From Myxococcota bacterium (GTDB lineage: Bacteria > Myxococcota_A > UBA796 > UBA2385): DNA of 33,207 nt. Positions within the stretch are counted from its first letter, which is position 1. Each line of letters starts with the position of its first letter. The position numbers and the translations under genes are program-made. Shown here piece by piece: positions 1 through 7,671 of the stretch. The notes under the pieces were generated by a model, which saw only the letters and a list, made by a program, of their open reading frames with translations, had not been told where the DNA came from and made no database searches. The stretch is from NCBI GenBank assembly GCA_023150805.1, contig JAKLKF010000080.1, positions 1 through 33,207 of the forward strand. The letters are read 5' to 3'.

Positions 1-177
1 CAGGGGGCCAGCACGGGCCTGCAGGTCGTGGTCATCAACACCCTGGGCATCACCGAGGTGCTGACCGAGGACCTGCTGCTGGCCGACGTGGAGGTGGTGC
101 TCACGGTCCGGGCCAGCAGCGGCACCGCGCCGGTGCGGGTCGAGGCCGAGGCCTGGACGACGGTCCACGACGTGTGA
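1..177 (+). CDS. C-terminal remnant of an unidentified protein
   Basis: The first reading frame is open from the window edge to a TGA at 175-177 and gives 58 residues ending in TTVHDV. The start lies outside the window. The sequence alternates hydrophobic and polar residues (LQVVVINTL, VEVVLTVRA), as in a beta-sandwich, and has no recognisable motif. It ends 13 bases before the next gene on the same strand, so it is probably the upstream member of that operon. I cannot assign a function. Confidence 0.6.
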   Translation, partial: QGASTGLQVVVINTLGITEVLTEDLLLADVEVVLTVRASSGTAPVRVEAEAWTTVHDV

Positions 178-190
178 CACACTGGAGGCC

Positions 191-2644
191 ATGGTGAGCA
201 CATCCCCCCGCCGCTCCACCTGGACCCTGGCCGATGGGCGGCCGGCGGATGCGCGGGCCTTCGACCGGCGGCCCCGCCTGCGCACCCTCCGCGGATTGGC
301 CCGCCAGGCCGACCTGGGCACCTTTGCGGGCCTGGCCCGCACGCTCGACGCCCGACAGGCGGCCTGCGGCTGCGGCGATGCGCTGACCCCGCCCGACACC
401 TGGTCCTCCTCCGCCGACCTGGTCCTGCCCACGGGCTGGGAGCTGCGAAAGGCAGCGGTCGATCCGGCGCTGCGGGACCTGCCGGAGGGCTGGGACCTGT
501 CCTCCCAGGGCACCGTGACCATCGGCGGCGTCATTCGACAGGCGGACCCCCAACGGGACCCACAGCCCCCCATCGGGGACGGTCCGGTCTTCCGGATCTC
601 GCTGAACACCCCCAACTTCTTCGAGTTGGAGGACAGCGAGACCGGGGAGCTCCGCTACGGCCCCTACGACCAGATCGCCGCCGACCTGGATCGACTCGGC
701 GTGGCGGTCGCCCGACACCCCGGGCGCATCCAGCTCATGCTCAACGAGATCCTGGAGCTGGGGCGCGGCGTCGAGAAGCGGCCCATCACCCCCGAGATGC
801 TCTCGGTGGACGCGCTGTACGAGACCATCGCGACCTCCAGCCCGCTGACCCACCTGCTGGCGCTGGTCGAGCACCTGCGCGCACACGACCTGTCGATGAA
901 GCTGCAGCTCACGCTGCTCAGCCTGGGCGGTGGCAGCGCCGCGATCGACGGTCTCCGCTACCGCTCGACCGTCGAGGAACAGACCTACAGCCGGGCCCTG
1001 CGGGTCCCGTGGGACGAGACCTTCAAGGACCGGGTCGTCCGAGACGAGATCCAGGGCATCGACGTGCCCTTCAACCGGGCCACGACGCCGGGAGATCCGA
1101 CGCTGTCGGAGTGGGACCGGAGCACCCTGGACCCACGCAATCCCTACAAGCGGGTCTTCTACCACAACCTGGCCCGCGCCATCGGCCGCTTCCTCCACGA
1201 TCACGAAGATGAGCTGGCGCCCTACCTCGAGGGCATCGAGATCTGCAACGAGGCGGAGGTGCGCCACGTCATCCTGCAGACCACCGACAAGGGCGAGGCC
1301 GAGTACGGCGACGGCGTGGGCTGGGGGGGACTGTACTACTACTGCGCCGCGGGCCTGGCCGAGGAGTGCGACTGGGTGCCCCTGTGGCTGCCCGCTCTGG
1401 CGTCCTACACCGAGGACGATGGAAGCGGGACGGCCAACGAGTGGACCGGGAAGGTGGACTATCTCACCGACATGGTCGGGGAAATCGTCCGCTTGCGAGA
1501 CCTGGACGGGCGCTTTGAGCTGGGGGACCTGATCTTCGGGCTCGACCTGCACTGGTACCACTCCGGCGACAGCGATCGCAGGCGCCTGCTGTTGCTGCCC
1601 GCGGAGCTTCAGAGACTTCGAGAGGTTTTTGACGCACCCGAGGTCGCACTGTCTCCTACGCCGCTGCTCTCGGTCTGCGAGACCTCGACGAACATCCTGT
1701 GTACCCCCGATGAGCGGCGGGCCGCCGCGGACCCGCTGGCCTTGTACATGGCGGGCTGTGAGGCCGAGACCGCGGGCGTCACCGAGCCACCCGCGGACTA
1801 CCGCCCCCCGCGCTATGCCTTGTTCGGGGACCGCACGATCCGGACCCGGGACCGGGTTCCGGCCAACGACTTCCAGGGGATCATGGTCTGGCAGCGGCTG
1901 GCCGCCATGCTGGTCGGCGGCGCGGCCATCGGGGGCTGGCACACCCTGGTGGGGCGCCAGCCCACCAGCGCCTTCGCGACCACCGGGCTGCGCACCGACC
2001 TGCACGGGCCCACCGACCCGATCGGGGGCTCGATTCCCAGGGTGTCGTGGTTCGTGTTCCAGCGCGCGGCCGCGCTGTTGGCCGGAGTGGACCGGGTGAA
2101 CTGGCTGGCGCCGACCATCACGAGCACACGAGAGAACCTGGGCCTCGAACTCTCCCGTGGTGAAGTCTCATCCGACCAGCTCGTCTGGGTGGTGGAGCTG
2201 CGCAACGCGGCGCTCACGCACGGCAGGTTCTTCAACCAGGACCTGGGCCTGGGCTCCCTTCTGCGTGTGGAGGGGTGGGCCTACCTGGTGTTCATCGACG
2301 GCGTGACCGGAAGCACGGGCGACGTCATCCTCACGCCCACCGGCGCGCGGGTCCGACTTCGGCCGAACACCGATGTCTACGCCAACGTCTACGATGTGCC
2401 GACGGCACCCACCGCGCTCGAGGTGGACACCAGCGAGGCCGCGACCACCCGTGACGCCTTCCCCGACCACCGGTGGACCGTCGACGCGCCGGCCCTGATG
2501 AGCCCCGAGCGGACCCCGGACGGCGGGGCGAGCATGATCCGCACCTATGCCATCGACGTGACGTTGGGAGGCTGGCCGCGCCTGGTCCTGTCCACCACCC
2601 GCCTGGCGCTCCACGAGATCGTGCTGCTGGGGGACACGACATGA
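191..2644 (+). CDS. Glycoside-hydrolase-like TIM-barrel protein (clan GH-A type), uncertain substrate
   Basis: This 817-residue protein has no clear signal peptide. Two segments resemble the acid/base and nucleophile strands of clan GH-A glycosidases: IEICNEAEVRH with Asn353-Glu354, and LLSVCETSTN with Glu497. DLHWYHSGD lies between them, and the spacing of about 143 residues suits such a barrel. The last 200 or so residues look like a beta-rich accessory domain. The ATG at 191 has a GGAGG only two bases upstream, so GTG at 194 is an equally good start. The stop overlaps the next start (ATGA, 2641-2644), which implies translational coupling. The family assignment is inferred from motif shape only; the protein could be a non-catalytic relative. 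The missing signal peptide is odd, because both downstream partners look exported. Confidence 0.75.
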   Translation: MVSTSPRRSTWTLADGRPADARAFDRRPRLRTLRGLARQADLGTFAGLARTLDARQAACGCGDALTPPDTWSSSADLVLPTGWELRKAAVDPALRDLPEGWDLSSQGTVTIGGVIRQADPQRDPQPPIGDGPVFRISLNTPNFFELEDSETGELRYGPYDQIAADLDRLGVAVARHPGRIQLMLNEILELGRGVEKRPITPEMLSVDALYETIATSSPLTHLLALVEHLRAHDLSMKLQLTLLSLGGGSAAIDGLRYRSTVEEQTYSRALRVPWDETFKDRVVRDEIQGIDVPFNRATTPGDPTLSEWDRSTLDPRNPYKRVFYHNLARAIGRFLHDHEDELAPYLEGIEICNEAEVRHVILQTTDKGEAEYGDGVGWGGLYYYCAAGLAEECDWVPLWLPALASYTEDDGSGTANEWTGKVDYLTDMVGEIVRLRDLDGRFELGDLIFGLDLHWYHSGDSDRRRLLLLPAELQRLREVFDAPEVALSPTPLLSVCETSTNILCTPDERRAAADPLALYMAGCEAETAGVTEPPADYRPPRYALFGDRTIRTRDRVPANDFQGIMVWQRLAAMLVGGAAIGGWHTLVGRQPTSAFATTGLRTDLHGPTDPIGGSIPRVSWFVFQRAAALLAGVDRVNWLAPTITSTRENLGLELSRGEVSSDQLVWVVELRNAALTHGRFFNQDLGLGSLLRVEGWAYLVFIDGVTGSTGDVILTPTGARVRLRPNTDVYANVYDVPTAPTALEVDTSEAATTRDAFPDHRWTVDAPALMSPERTPDGGASMIRTYAIDVTLGGWPRLVLSTTRLALHEIVLLGDTT

Positions 2645-3393
2645 TGGATCGAGCCCTCCTCCTGCTGCTGGCGACCTGCCTGACATCCGGTGAGACCCTG
2701 GCTGCCGGGATGACCAAGCTCGACGGCGAGCCCATCTACCAGTGCCCGCGGCCCCCGGACGACGCGCTCATCTGGGTCCTTCCTGAGGAGTCGGGGAGCC
2801 TGTCCACGTGGTACGATGAAACCGACCAGCGGATGGAGTGGCGACTGTATCTGTTTGCCACATCGTGGATCATCGATCTCAATTCAGGTCTCGGCGCCCC
2901 AATGATCGCCTATGCCACCGACATGGAATCGGACTTCCACGTCATGACCGGAGGCTCGTTCAAGCATCTTCCATCGGAAGACCAGGGTGAGTCGTACACC
3001 TCACGCCACAACTACTACGGGGACGGGAATTTCTTCAGCGGGGCTATCGGAGTGCAGTGGGATGGCGAAGTCGGAAGCGGCGAGATGTACGACGACACCT
3101 ACCCCACCTGGTTCGCCCCCGCAGGCCTGTGCATGTCGGTGCTCCGCGAGGACCGGGTCGCCGGCACCTTCTGGTTCGACCCCCGCAACGGCACCGTCTT
3201 CGAGGACGAACTGCCCGGGCTGGTGTTCCAGGTGTTTCAAGCGACCGGCGGCCCCAGTAGCTATGAGATTGAACATCCGTACGCAGCGGACCCCCACAGC
3301 ACGCATCGAAGACCCCAAAGCCTGATGGGAAAGTCTTATGACCTGGCCAGCGGCGCCCTCTCCTCTCCCGTGTCCGACGACACCGGCCCCTGA
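2641..3393 (+). CDS. Secreted protein, paralogue of the next gene
   Basis: The protein has 250 residues. The start is the ATG that overlaps the previous stop, because it opens a hydrophobic leader (MMDRALLLLLATCLTSG); an in-frame start further upstream at 2473 would add a non-secretory extension. The leader may be cleaved after LAA, or lipidated at the LLATC cysteine, although Thr before the Cys is unusual. It shares with the next protein a C-x-PPDDA motif near the mature N-terminus and a later pattern C-x(6)-DR-x(3)-T-x(3)-DP-x(2)-G, so the two are probably tandem paralogues. No known domain is recognised. Codon use in 2790-3360 is visibly less GC-biased than in its neighbours (GAT, AAT, TTT and TAT codons). 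Confidence 0.75.
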   Translation: MMDRALLLLLATCLTSGETLAAGMTKLDGEPIYQCPRPPDDALIWVLPEESGSLSTWYDETDQRMEWRLYLFATSWIIDLNSGLGAPMIAYATDMESDFHVMTGGSFKHLPSEDQGESYTSRHNYYGDGNFFSGAIGVQWDGEVGSGEMYDDTYPTWFAPAGLCMSVLREDRVAGTFWFDPRNGTVFEDELPGLVFQVFQATGGPSSYEIEHPYAADPHSTHRRPQSLMGKSYDLASGALSSPVSDDTGP

Positions 3394-4325
3394 TGCCCTC
3401 CCTGGGTCTCCTGCCGCTGCTGCTGGCCTGTACCCGGGCCGACCCCGACCCGGGCACCCCGCCCGACGACTCGCGCACCCCGCCCCTGCCCTCGCACCAG
3501 GGTGAGCCGCTGGGCGGCGAGGGCACCGACGGCGGCGGCTACGGCAGCGGCGGGCTCTTCCCTGGCGACGGGGGGGACGCTACCCCTCCCGACGAGGGCG
3601 TGCCCAACGACTCCGGGCTGCCCATCCCCACCTACGACTGCCCCCCGCCCCCAGACGACGCCTGGGTCTTTCACGCTGGCACCGTCATCAGCGACCAGGT
3701 CTACTACCGAAATGCCTATTGGGAGAACGAAGGCTGGGAGGCCATCGTCACCGGCATCTCCTACGTGCACGACTGGGACTGCATCTTCCAGGTCTACTAC
3801 AACCGCCTGGAGAACGAGGTCAAGGCCGGCGAGCGGCCCGGTGAGTTCTACTTCGAGCTGCACCTCACCGTCCCCGGACAAGGCATCACCGACTGGCTCG
3901 GTGAGCACGACGGCGGCGGCGGATACCTCTACCACCGCGACTTCGCCGCACACTACCTGAAGATCGGGTGGCGCGACTCCCCCCGGGACACCTTCCACTT
4001 CGTCCACAGCCTGCCCTTCGGCTGGACCGACTCCACCGTCTGTGTGGGCTACATCAGCCCCGACCGCCTGTACATGACCGTCCTGTGGGACCCCGCCGAC
4101 GGGCCCTACCGCACCAACAAGTGGACCCACATCGACCACCCCATCTGGTTCGACATGGAGATCTGGCCCTCCAGCGACGAGCTCGGTGACTACGACCCCA
4201 TCCACGGGGACCACCGGAGCTGCGCCCTCACCGCCTGGGGCGGCGTCACCGAGGTCGAGCTCTTCAGCGGCTTCGACTGGCTCGGCCAGTACCCCGGCGA
4301 CTGGGGTGAGTCCCCCGCGGAGTGA
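3393..4325 (+). CDS. Lipoprotein of unknown function, paralogue of the previous gene
   Basis: The protein has 310 residues and starts at an ATG that overlaps the upstream stop by one base (TGATG). A short leader ends in the lipobox LLLAC with Cys13. A Pro/Gly/Asp-rich linker follows to about residue 65, and then a globular domain that begins YDCPPPPDDA. That domain is rich in Trp and Tyr and matches the previous protein at DR-x(3)-T-x(3)-DP. It is likely anchored to a membrane by its acylated cysteine and may work with the glycosidase-like protein of the same operon. No catalytic motif is evident. Its stop at 4323-4325 directly abuts the stop of the convergent gene. Confidence 0.8.
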   Translation: MPSLGLLPLLLACTRADPDPGTPPDDSRTPPLPSHQGEPLGGEGTDGGGYGSGGLFPGDGGDATPPDEGVPNDSGLPIPTYDCPPPPDDAWVFHAGTVISDQVYYRNAYWENEGWEAIVTGISYVHDWDCIFQVYYNRLENEVKAGERPGEFYFELHLTVPGQGITDWLGEHDGGGGYLYHRDFAAHYLKIGWRDSPRDTFHFVHSLPFGWTDSTVCVGYISPDRLYMTVLWDPADGPYRTNKWTHIDHPIWFDMEIWPSSDELGDYDPIHGDHRSCALTAWGGVTEVELFSGFDWLGQYPGDWGESPAE

Positions 4326-4334
4326 CTACCTCCG
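4318..4334. terminator. Stem-loop enclosing both stop codons of a convergent pair
   Basis: CGGAG (4318-4322) pairs perfectly with CTCCG (4330-4334). The seven-base loop TGACTAC contains the plus-strand TGA stop and the minus-strand TAG stop (read as CTA). No T-run follows on either strand. There are no bases between the two genes, so this is the only place for a bidirectional terminator. A five-base stem can arise by chance in DNA of this composition. Confidence 0.35.
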
Positions 4335-5786
4335 GCGCCGCGGCCGGCCTCCGGCCTGCTTGATCCGGATCCCCTCGGCCTGGGCGCGCGCCTCGATCTC
4401 CTCGACCGACAGGCTGCCGGGCACGCGGTCGAGGTCCACGCCGAGCACGGCGGGGTACTGCGCCCCTGCGCTGTTCTCCGGGGCCCACTGGCTGTCGTGG
4501 TGCATGGAGGCGGCCTGGACCCGGTCGCTGGCGACCAGGGCGTCGAGCAGGCCCGCGGCGGCGGCCTGGATCGCGGCCTGTTGGGCGCCGTCGCGGACGT
4601 TGGCGGGGGTGAGGGGCAGGGGGCGTTGGCCCTTCTCGCCCTGCATGAACTCGCTCCAGGCCTCGGCCGTGTAGTCGTTGCTGGCGTGCCAGGCCAGGCG
4701 GGTGGCGTGGACCCGATCCGGGGGCAGGCGGGACAGCTTGAAGGCCAGCTCGGCCTGGATGGTGGGCAGGGTGGAGGTGCGCCGGGCCAGCTCGCGCAGG
4801 GCCGCGACCAGGGCGGTGGGAGCGGCCGGGTCCTGGGCCAGCCGGCGATCCCACGCGGCCCGGCTTCCCTCGGGGGCGCGCAGGGTGGCGAAGCCGGCGA
4901 TGAAGTCGGGCAGGCCGGAGAGATCGATCAACGTGGACAGTCCGGGCACGGCGGCGACGTCGAAGCCCTGCTCGTGGGCCCACTGGGCCCAGCGGTAGAG
5001 ATCGTCCAGGTCGGCCGACGAGCTGCCCCCGCCTCCGTCCAGCAGCGCGCGCTCCAGGCGGCGCAGGCGCAGGTAGGCCTCGACGTGCTCGTGGGGATCC
5101 CGCGCCGAGGGGTCGGGCAGGGCCATGGCGATGACCCGGTCGGGGTGTCCCACCTGGTCCTGGCGCTCCAGGCGCTCGAAGCCCAGCGCGCGCAGCGCGG
5201 CGGTCTGCTCGCCCTCGACCCAGTGGGCGCGGAGCAGGTCGCCCAGGGCGCCGCCCTCGTCCCGCGGGGTGACGCCGAAGGTCTGCTGGATGAGGACGCA
5301 GGGGCCGGGCCGGGAGCGGTCGAGCTGCAGGGTGGCCGGGTCGGTGTGGAACAGCTCGCGCTCGGTGCTCTCCAGGCGCAGGTAGCGCAGGATGCGGTAG
5401 TGCTGGGTGATGGTGGGTCGCAGGTCGCGGATGCGGGCGACCAGGGCGGGCGCATGCTGCACCAGGGCGGCCAGGACGTGGCCGGCGAAGGACAGCTCGA
5501 AGGGGAACAGCCCGCGCGCTTCGAACAGGTCCAGCCAGCGCGCGATGGCGGCGGCCTCCAGCGCCGGGCGCATGAAGTCGTTGATGTTCAGGTTGAGCTG
5601 GATCCGCAAGGGGGCCGGGCCGGATCCGGACCAGGGGCCGACGTCGCGCAGTCCGGGCACGGTGGGGCGCAGGGCGAAGTCGGTGGGCACCGGCCCCGTC
5701 GCGCCGTCGACGAGCGCGGGCACGCCGCCGCAGCCCAGCACCAGGGCCCCGCTGGACAGGGCCAGGAAGCGGCGCCGGGCGATCAT
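4326..5786 (-). CDS. Tat-type lipoprotein with a possible NodB-like barrel
   Basis: The protein has 486 residues. The N-terminus MIARRRFLALSSGALVLGC combines a twin-arginine-like RRRFL motif (residues 4-8) with a lipobox ending at Cys19, so it is probably exported folded and then lipidated. After the linker, a segment RIQLNLNIND, then LDLFEARGLFPFELSFAGHVLAAL, then ITQHYR resembles the opening strands of NodB-type polysaccharide-deacetylase barrels. ASMHHDSQW lies near the C-terminus. The metal-binding set is not clear enough for an enzymatic call. The start overlaps the stop of the upstream lipoprotein gene (ATGA, 5783-5786), which implies coupled translation. The C-terminus is basic (RPRRRR). 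Confidence 0.8.
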   Translation of the reverse strand: MIARRRFLALSSGALVLGCGGVPALVDGATGPVPTDFALRPTVPGLRDVGPWSGSGPAPLRIQLNLNINDFMRPALEAAAIARWLDLFEARGLFPFELSFAGHVLAALVQHAPALVARIRDLRPTITQHYRILRYLRLESTERELFHTDPATLQLDRSRPGPCVLIQQTFGVTPRDEGGALGDLLRAHWVEGEQTAALRALGFERLERQDQVGHPDRVIAMALPDPSARDPHEHVEAYLRLRRLERALLDGGGGSSSADLDDLYRWAQWAHEQGFDVAAVPGLSTLIDLSGLPDFIAGFATLRAPEGSRAAWDRRLAQDPAAPTALVAALRELARRTSTLPTIQAELAFKLSRLPPDRVHATRLAWHASNDYTAEAWSEFMQGEKGQRPLPLTPANVRDGAQQAAIQAAAAGLLDALVASDRVQAASMHHDSQWAPENSAGAQYPAVLGVDLDRVPGSLSVEEIEARAQAEGIRIKQAGGRPRRRR

Positions 5787-7615
5787 CGCAGCACCGCGGG
5801 CTTGATCGTCCAGTACTGGCACTCCATCCAGAAGGCGCTGTCGGGGTTGCTGCGCCCCAGGCGGTCGGCCAGCCAGCCGGCGAAGGGGGGGGCGTACTCC
5901 GCCTGCGGCAGCTCCAGCGACGTGGCCCCCCGGGCGATCACCTGGGCCATCAGCCAGTGGAGCTGGTGGAAGCCCACCGCCTGGCCCCCGACCTCGACGT
6001 GGACGGGCATGGCGTGGTGCGGGTGGTCCTCGATGGCCCGGGCCGCGGCCCTGGCGGCCAGCCGGACCTGCTCGACGGTCACCGTGCCCCGGCCCTGCGG
6101 CAGCGAGCTGGCCGCGCCCATCGGCCCCAGGACGTCGGTGGTGGAGATGCGGTCGCCCTCCCCGGCCAGGTGCCGGGCCATGACCTCGAAGGCATCGGCC
6201 TGCGACAGGGGCTGGCCGCCGACCACCAGGCTGTCGGCGGGGCCTGCCGACCAGCTGGCCAGCACGGCGGCGGCGGCGGCCTTCGCCTCGACCTGGACCC
6301 GGGACGGCGCCACCCGCTCCCGCAGCTCGCGGGGGCTGACGAGCTGCACGCCCTCGCGGTCGGCCCACTGCCGCAGGAAGGCCAGCGCGGCGGCCACCTC
6401 GTCCTTGCTGCCGTCGATCTTCATGCTGACCATCCGCCCGCGGGAGCGGTCCTGGTCGGCGGCGACGCGCCGCACCTCCTCTCCGGCGGCCGCGGCGCCC
6501 TGCCCGGCCAGCACCTGCTGCTTGATCTCCTGGTTGCTCCGACCGTCCCGCGCGGTCCCCTCCCCGCGCCCCGGCCCCTGGCGCGTCGGGCGGGCGCCGT
6601 CCAGGGCCTGCTTCTTCGGCGGACGGGCGGCGGGCGCCTGGGCCCAGGCGGCGCGGAAGCCGTCGAGCAGGGCGGTTGGCAGCAGGTGGGGCCCCAGCCA
6701 CATCCGCCCGTCGACGCCGCCCTTGCCCGCCCGCTGCACCAGGCTGGCCGCGCTCCACATCGGCAGGCTGCTGTGCTCGCTGGCCTTCTCGGCGAGCTGG
6801 CCCATGTACCAGAACAGCGTGTCGGGCTGGCCCAGGAAGGCGGCCACCCGCTCGGCCAGCTCCGGGTTCCTGGTGCCCTTGAGGAAGTGGGGGGCGAAGG
6901 GGCCGGCCGCCTGCAGGAGCGCGATGTCCGCCTCCCGCTGGAAGGCCAGGGTCGCCGCCGGCTGGAAGAGCGCGTGGCCGGGCAGGATCTGCGGGTCGGC
7001 GCCGGTCCAGTCCTCGACGCGGGCAATGCCCCCCGGGCGCTCGGAGGACTGTCCCCCGCTCTGGCGGGAGAGGTAGCCCTGGGCGTCCAGGCGGGGGCCG
7101 CTGTAGCCGTGGGTGTAGCGGTGGTGGATGAGGTCGACGGCCTGGTCGAAGCTGGCGCCGGCCTGTACGATCGACTGTTCGGGCAGGCTGTCCTTGCCCA
7201 GGTTGAGCTGCTGGACGGTGACGACGACGGGGTAGGGGCCGTGGGCCTCCTCGCCGTGGTAGCCGATGGGGAAGTCGTGGTCGCGGACGTAGTCGTCCAG
7301 GGTGGGGTCCTCGGCCGACAGCTTCTCCACCAGGATGCCGTCGAAGTGCAGCACGCAGTCGGCCGCCATGTCGGCCTCGACGCAGGCCTCGGCCACGGCG
7401 CGCACCTGGGCGGCCGAGGGGTAGTAGCCGCCCAGGCCCAGGTAGTGGTGCGTGTAGAGGACGACGTAGAGCGGGGGCTGTCCGGAGGCGGCCCGGCCGG
7501 CACCCGGGGAGGCGTCCGACGCCGCGGGCAGGGCGACCGGCGTGTCGGCCAGCGTGTCGGCGAGCAGGTCGCAGCCGAGCAGGCCGAGGGCGAGGAGCAG
7601 GGCGGAGGCGGCCAT
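5783..7615 (-). CDS. Lipoprotein with deacetylase-like barrel and a cell-wall-binding-like C-terminus
   Basis: The protein has 610 residues. The leader MAASALLLALGLLGC ends in a lipobox with Cys15. Asp follows at +2, the inner-membrane retention signal of E. coli Lol sorting. The first third carries YVVLYTHHYLG, then VLHFDGILVEKL and FPIGYHGEEAHGPYP. The spaced Asp and His residues resemble a NodB or GH57-like barrel. A low-complexity Arg/Gly/Ala segment sits around residues 330-390. The last 100 residues include VTVEQVRLAARAAARAIE followed by VHVEVGGQAV and LHWLMAQVIA. This pattern recalls pseudomurein-binding-type repeats, but I cannot confirm it. It is co-transcribed with the 4326-5786 lipoprotein, so the pair may act on surface polysaccharide. 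That role is inference. Confidence 0.8.
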   Translation of the reverse strand: MAASALLLALGLLGCDLLADTLADTPVALPAASDASPGAGRAASGQPPLYVVLYTHHYLGLGGYYPSAAQVRAVAEACVEADMAADCVLHFDGILVEKLSAEDPTLDDYVRDHDFPIGYHGEEAHGPYPVVVTVQQLNLGKDSLPEQSIVQAGASFDQAVDLIHHRYTHGYSGPRLDAQGYLSRQSGGQSSERPGGIARVEDWTGADPQILPGHALFQPAATLAFQREADIALLQAAGPFAPHFLKGTRNPELAERVAAFLGQPDTLFWYMGQLAEKASEHSSLPMWSAASLVQRAGKGGVDGRMWLGPHLLPTALLDGFRAAWAQAPAARPPKKQALDGARPTRQGPGRGEGTARDGRSNQEIKQQVLAGQGAAAAGEEVRRVAADQDRSRGRMVSMKIDGSKDEVAAALAFLRQWADREGVQLVSPRELRERVAPSRVQVEAKAAAAAVLASWSAGPADSLVVGGQPLSQADAFEVMARHLAGEGDRISTTDVLGPMGAASSLPQGRGTVTVEQVRLAARAAARAIEDHPHHAMPVHVEVGGQAVGFHQLHWLMAQVIARGATSLELPQAEYAPPFAGWLADRLGRSNPDSAFWMECQYWTIKPAVLR

Positions 7616-7644
7616 GGGGCACCGGGGTCGGGAGGACGAGCCCG

Positions 7645-7652
7645 AGGATAGC
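7645..7652 (-). promoter_or_regulatory. Candidate -10 element, GCTATCCT
   Basis: On the minus strand GCTATCCT lies 29 bases upstream of the start of the lipoprotein gene that ends at 7615. It fits the TAnnnT form of a sigma-70 -10 box, preceded by GC, as at several other genes in this window. No convincing -35 box is visible. It overlaps the edge of the hairpin at 7651-7671. Confidence 0.4.
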
Positions 7653-7671
7653 GCCGGGCCGCTACCGGCGC
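7651..7671 (-). terminator. Stem-loop with the NuoEF stop codon in its loop
   Basis: GCGCCGG (7651-7657) pairs perfectly over seven bases with CCGGCGC (7665-7671). The seven-base loop includes CTA at 7662-7664, the TAG stop of the minus-strand flavoprotein gene. The stem is followed on the minus strand by TATCCT, a poor T-tract that also forms the candidate promoter of the next gene. It could terminate transcription or act as an operator for that promoter. Confidence 0.45.

Noticed and set aside
2473..2640. Upstream in-frame extension of the secreted protein that starts at 2641
   Set aside because: It lies inside the glycosidase-like gene, encodes an Arg-rich nonsense-like stretch and would hide the signal peptide.
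4497..7076. Long open frame of 859 codons on the plus strand, antisense to the lipoprotein pair
   Set aside because: It is a by-product of high G+C. The product is Gly/Ala/Arg/Gln-rich without motifs, while the opposite strand has signal peptides, lipoboxes and coupled starts.
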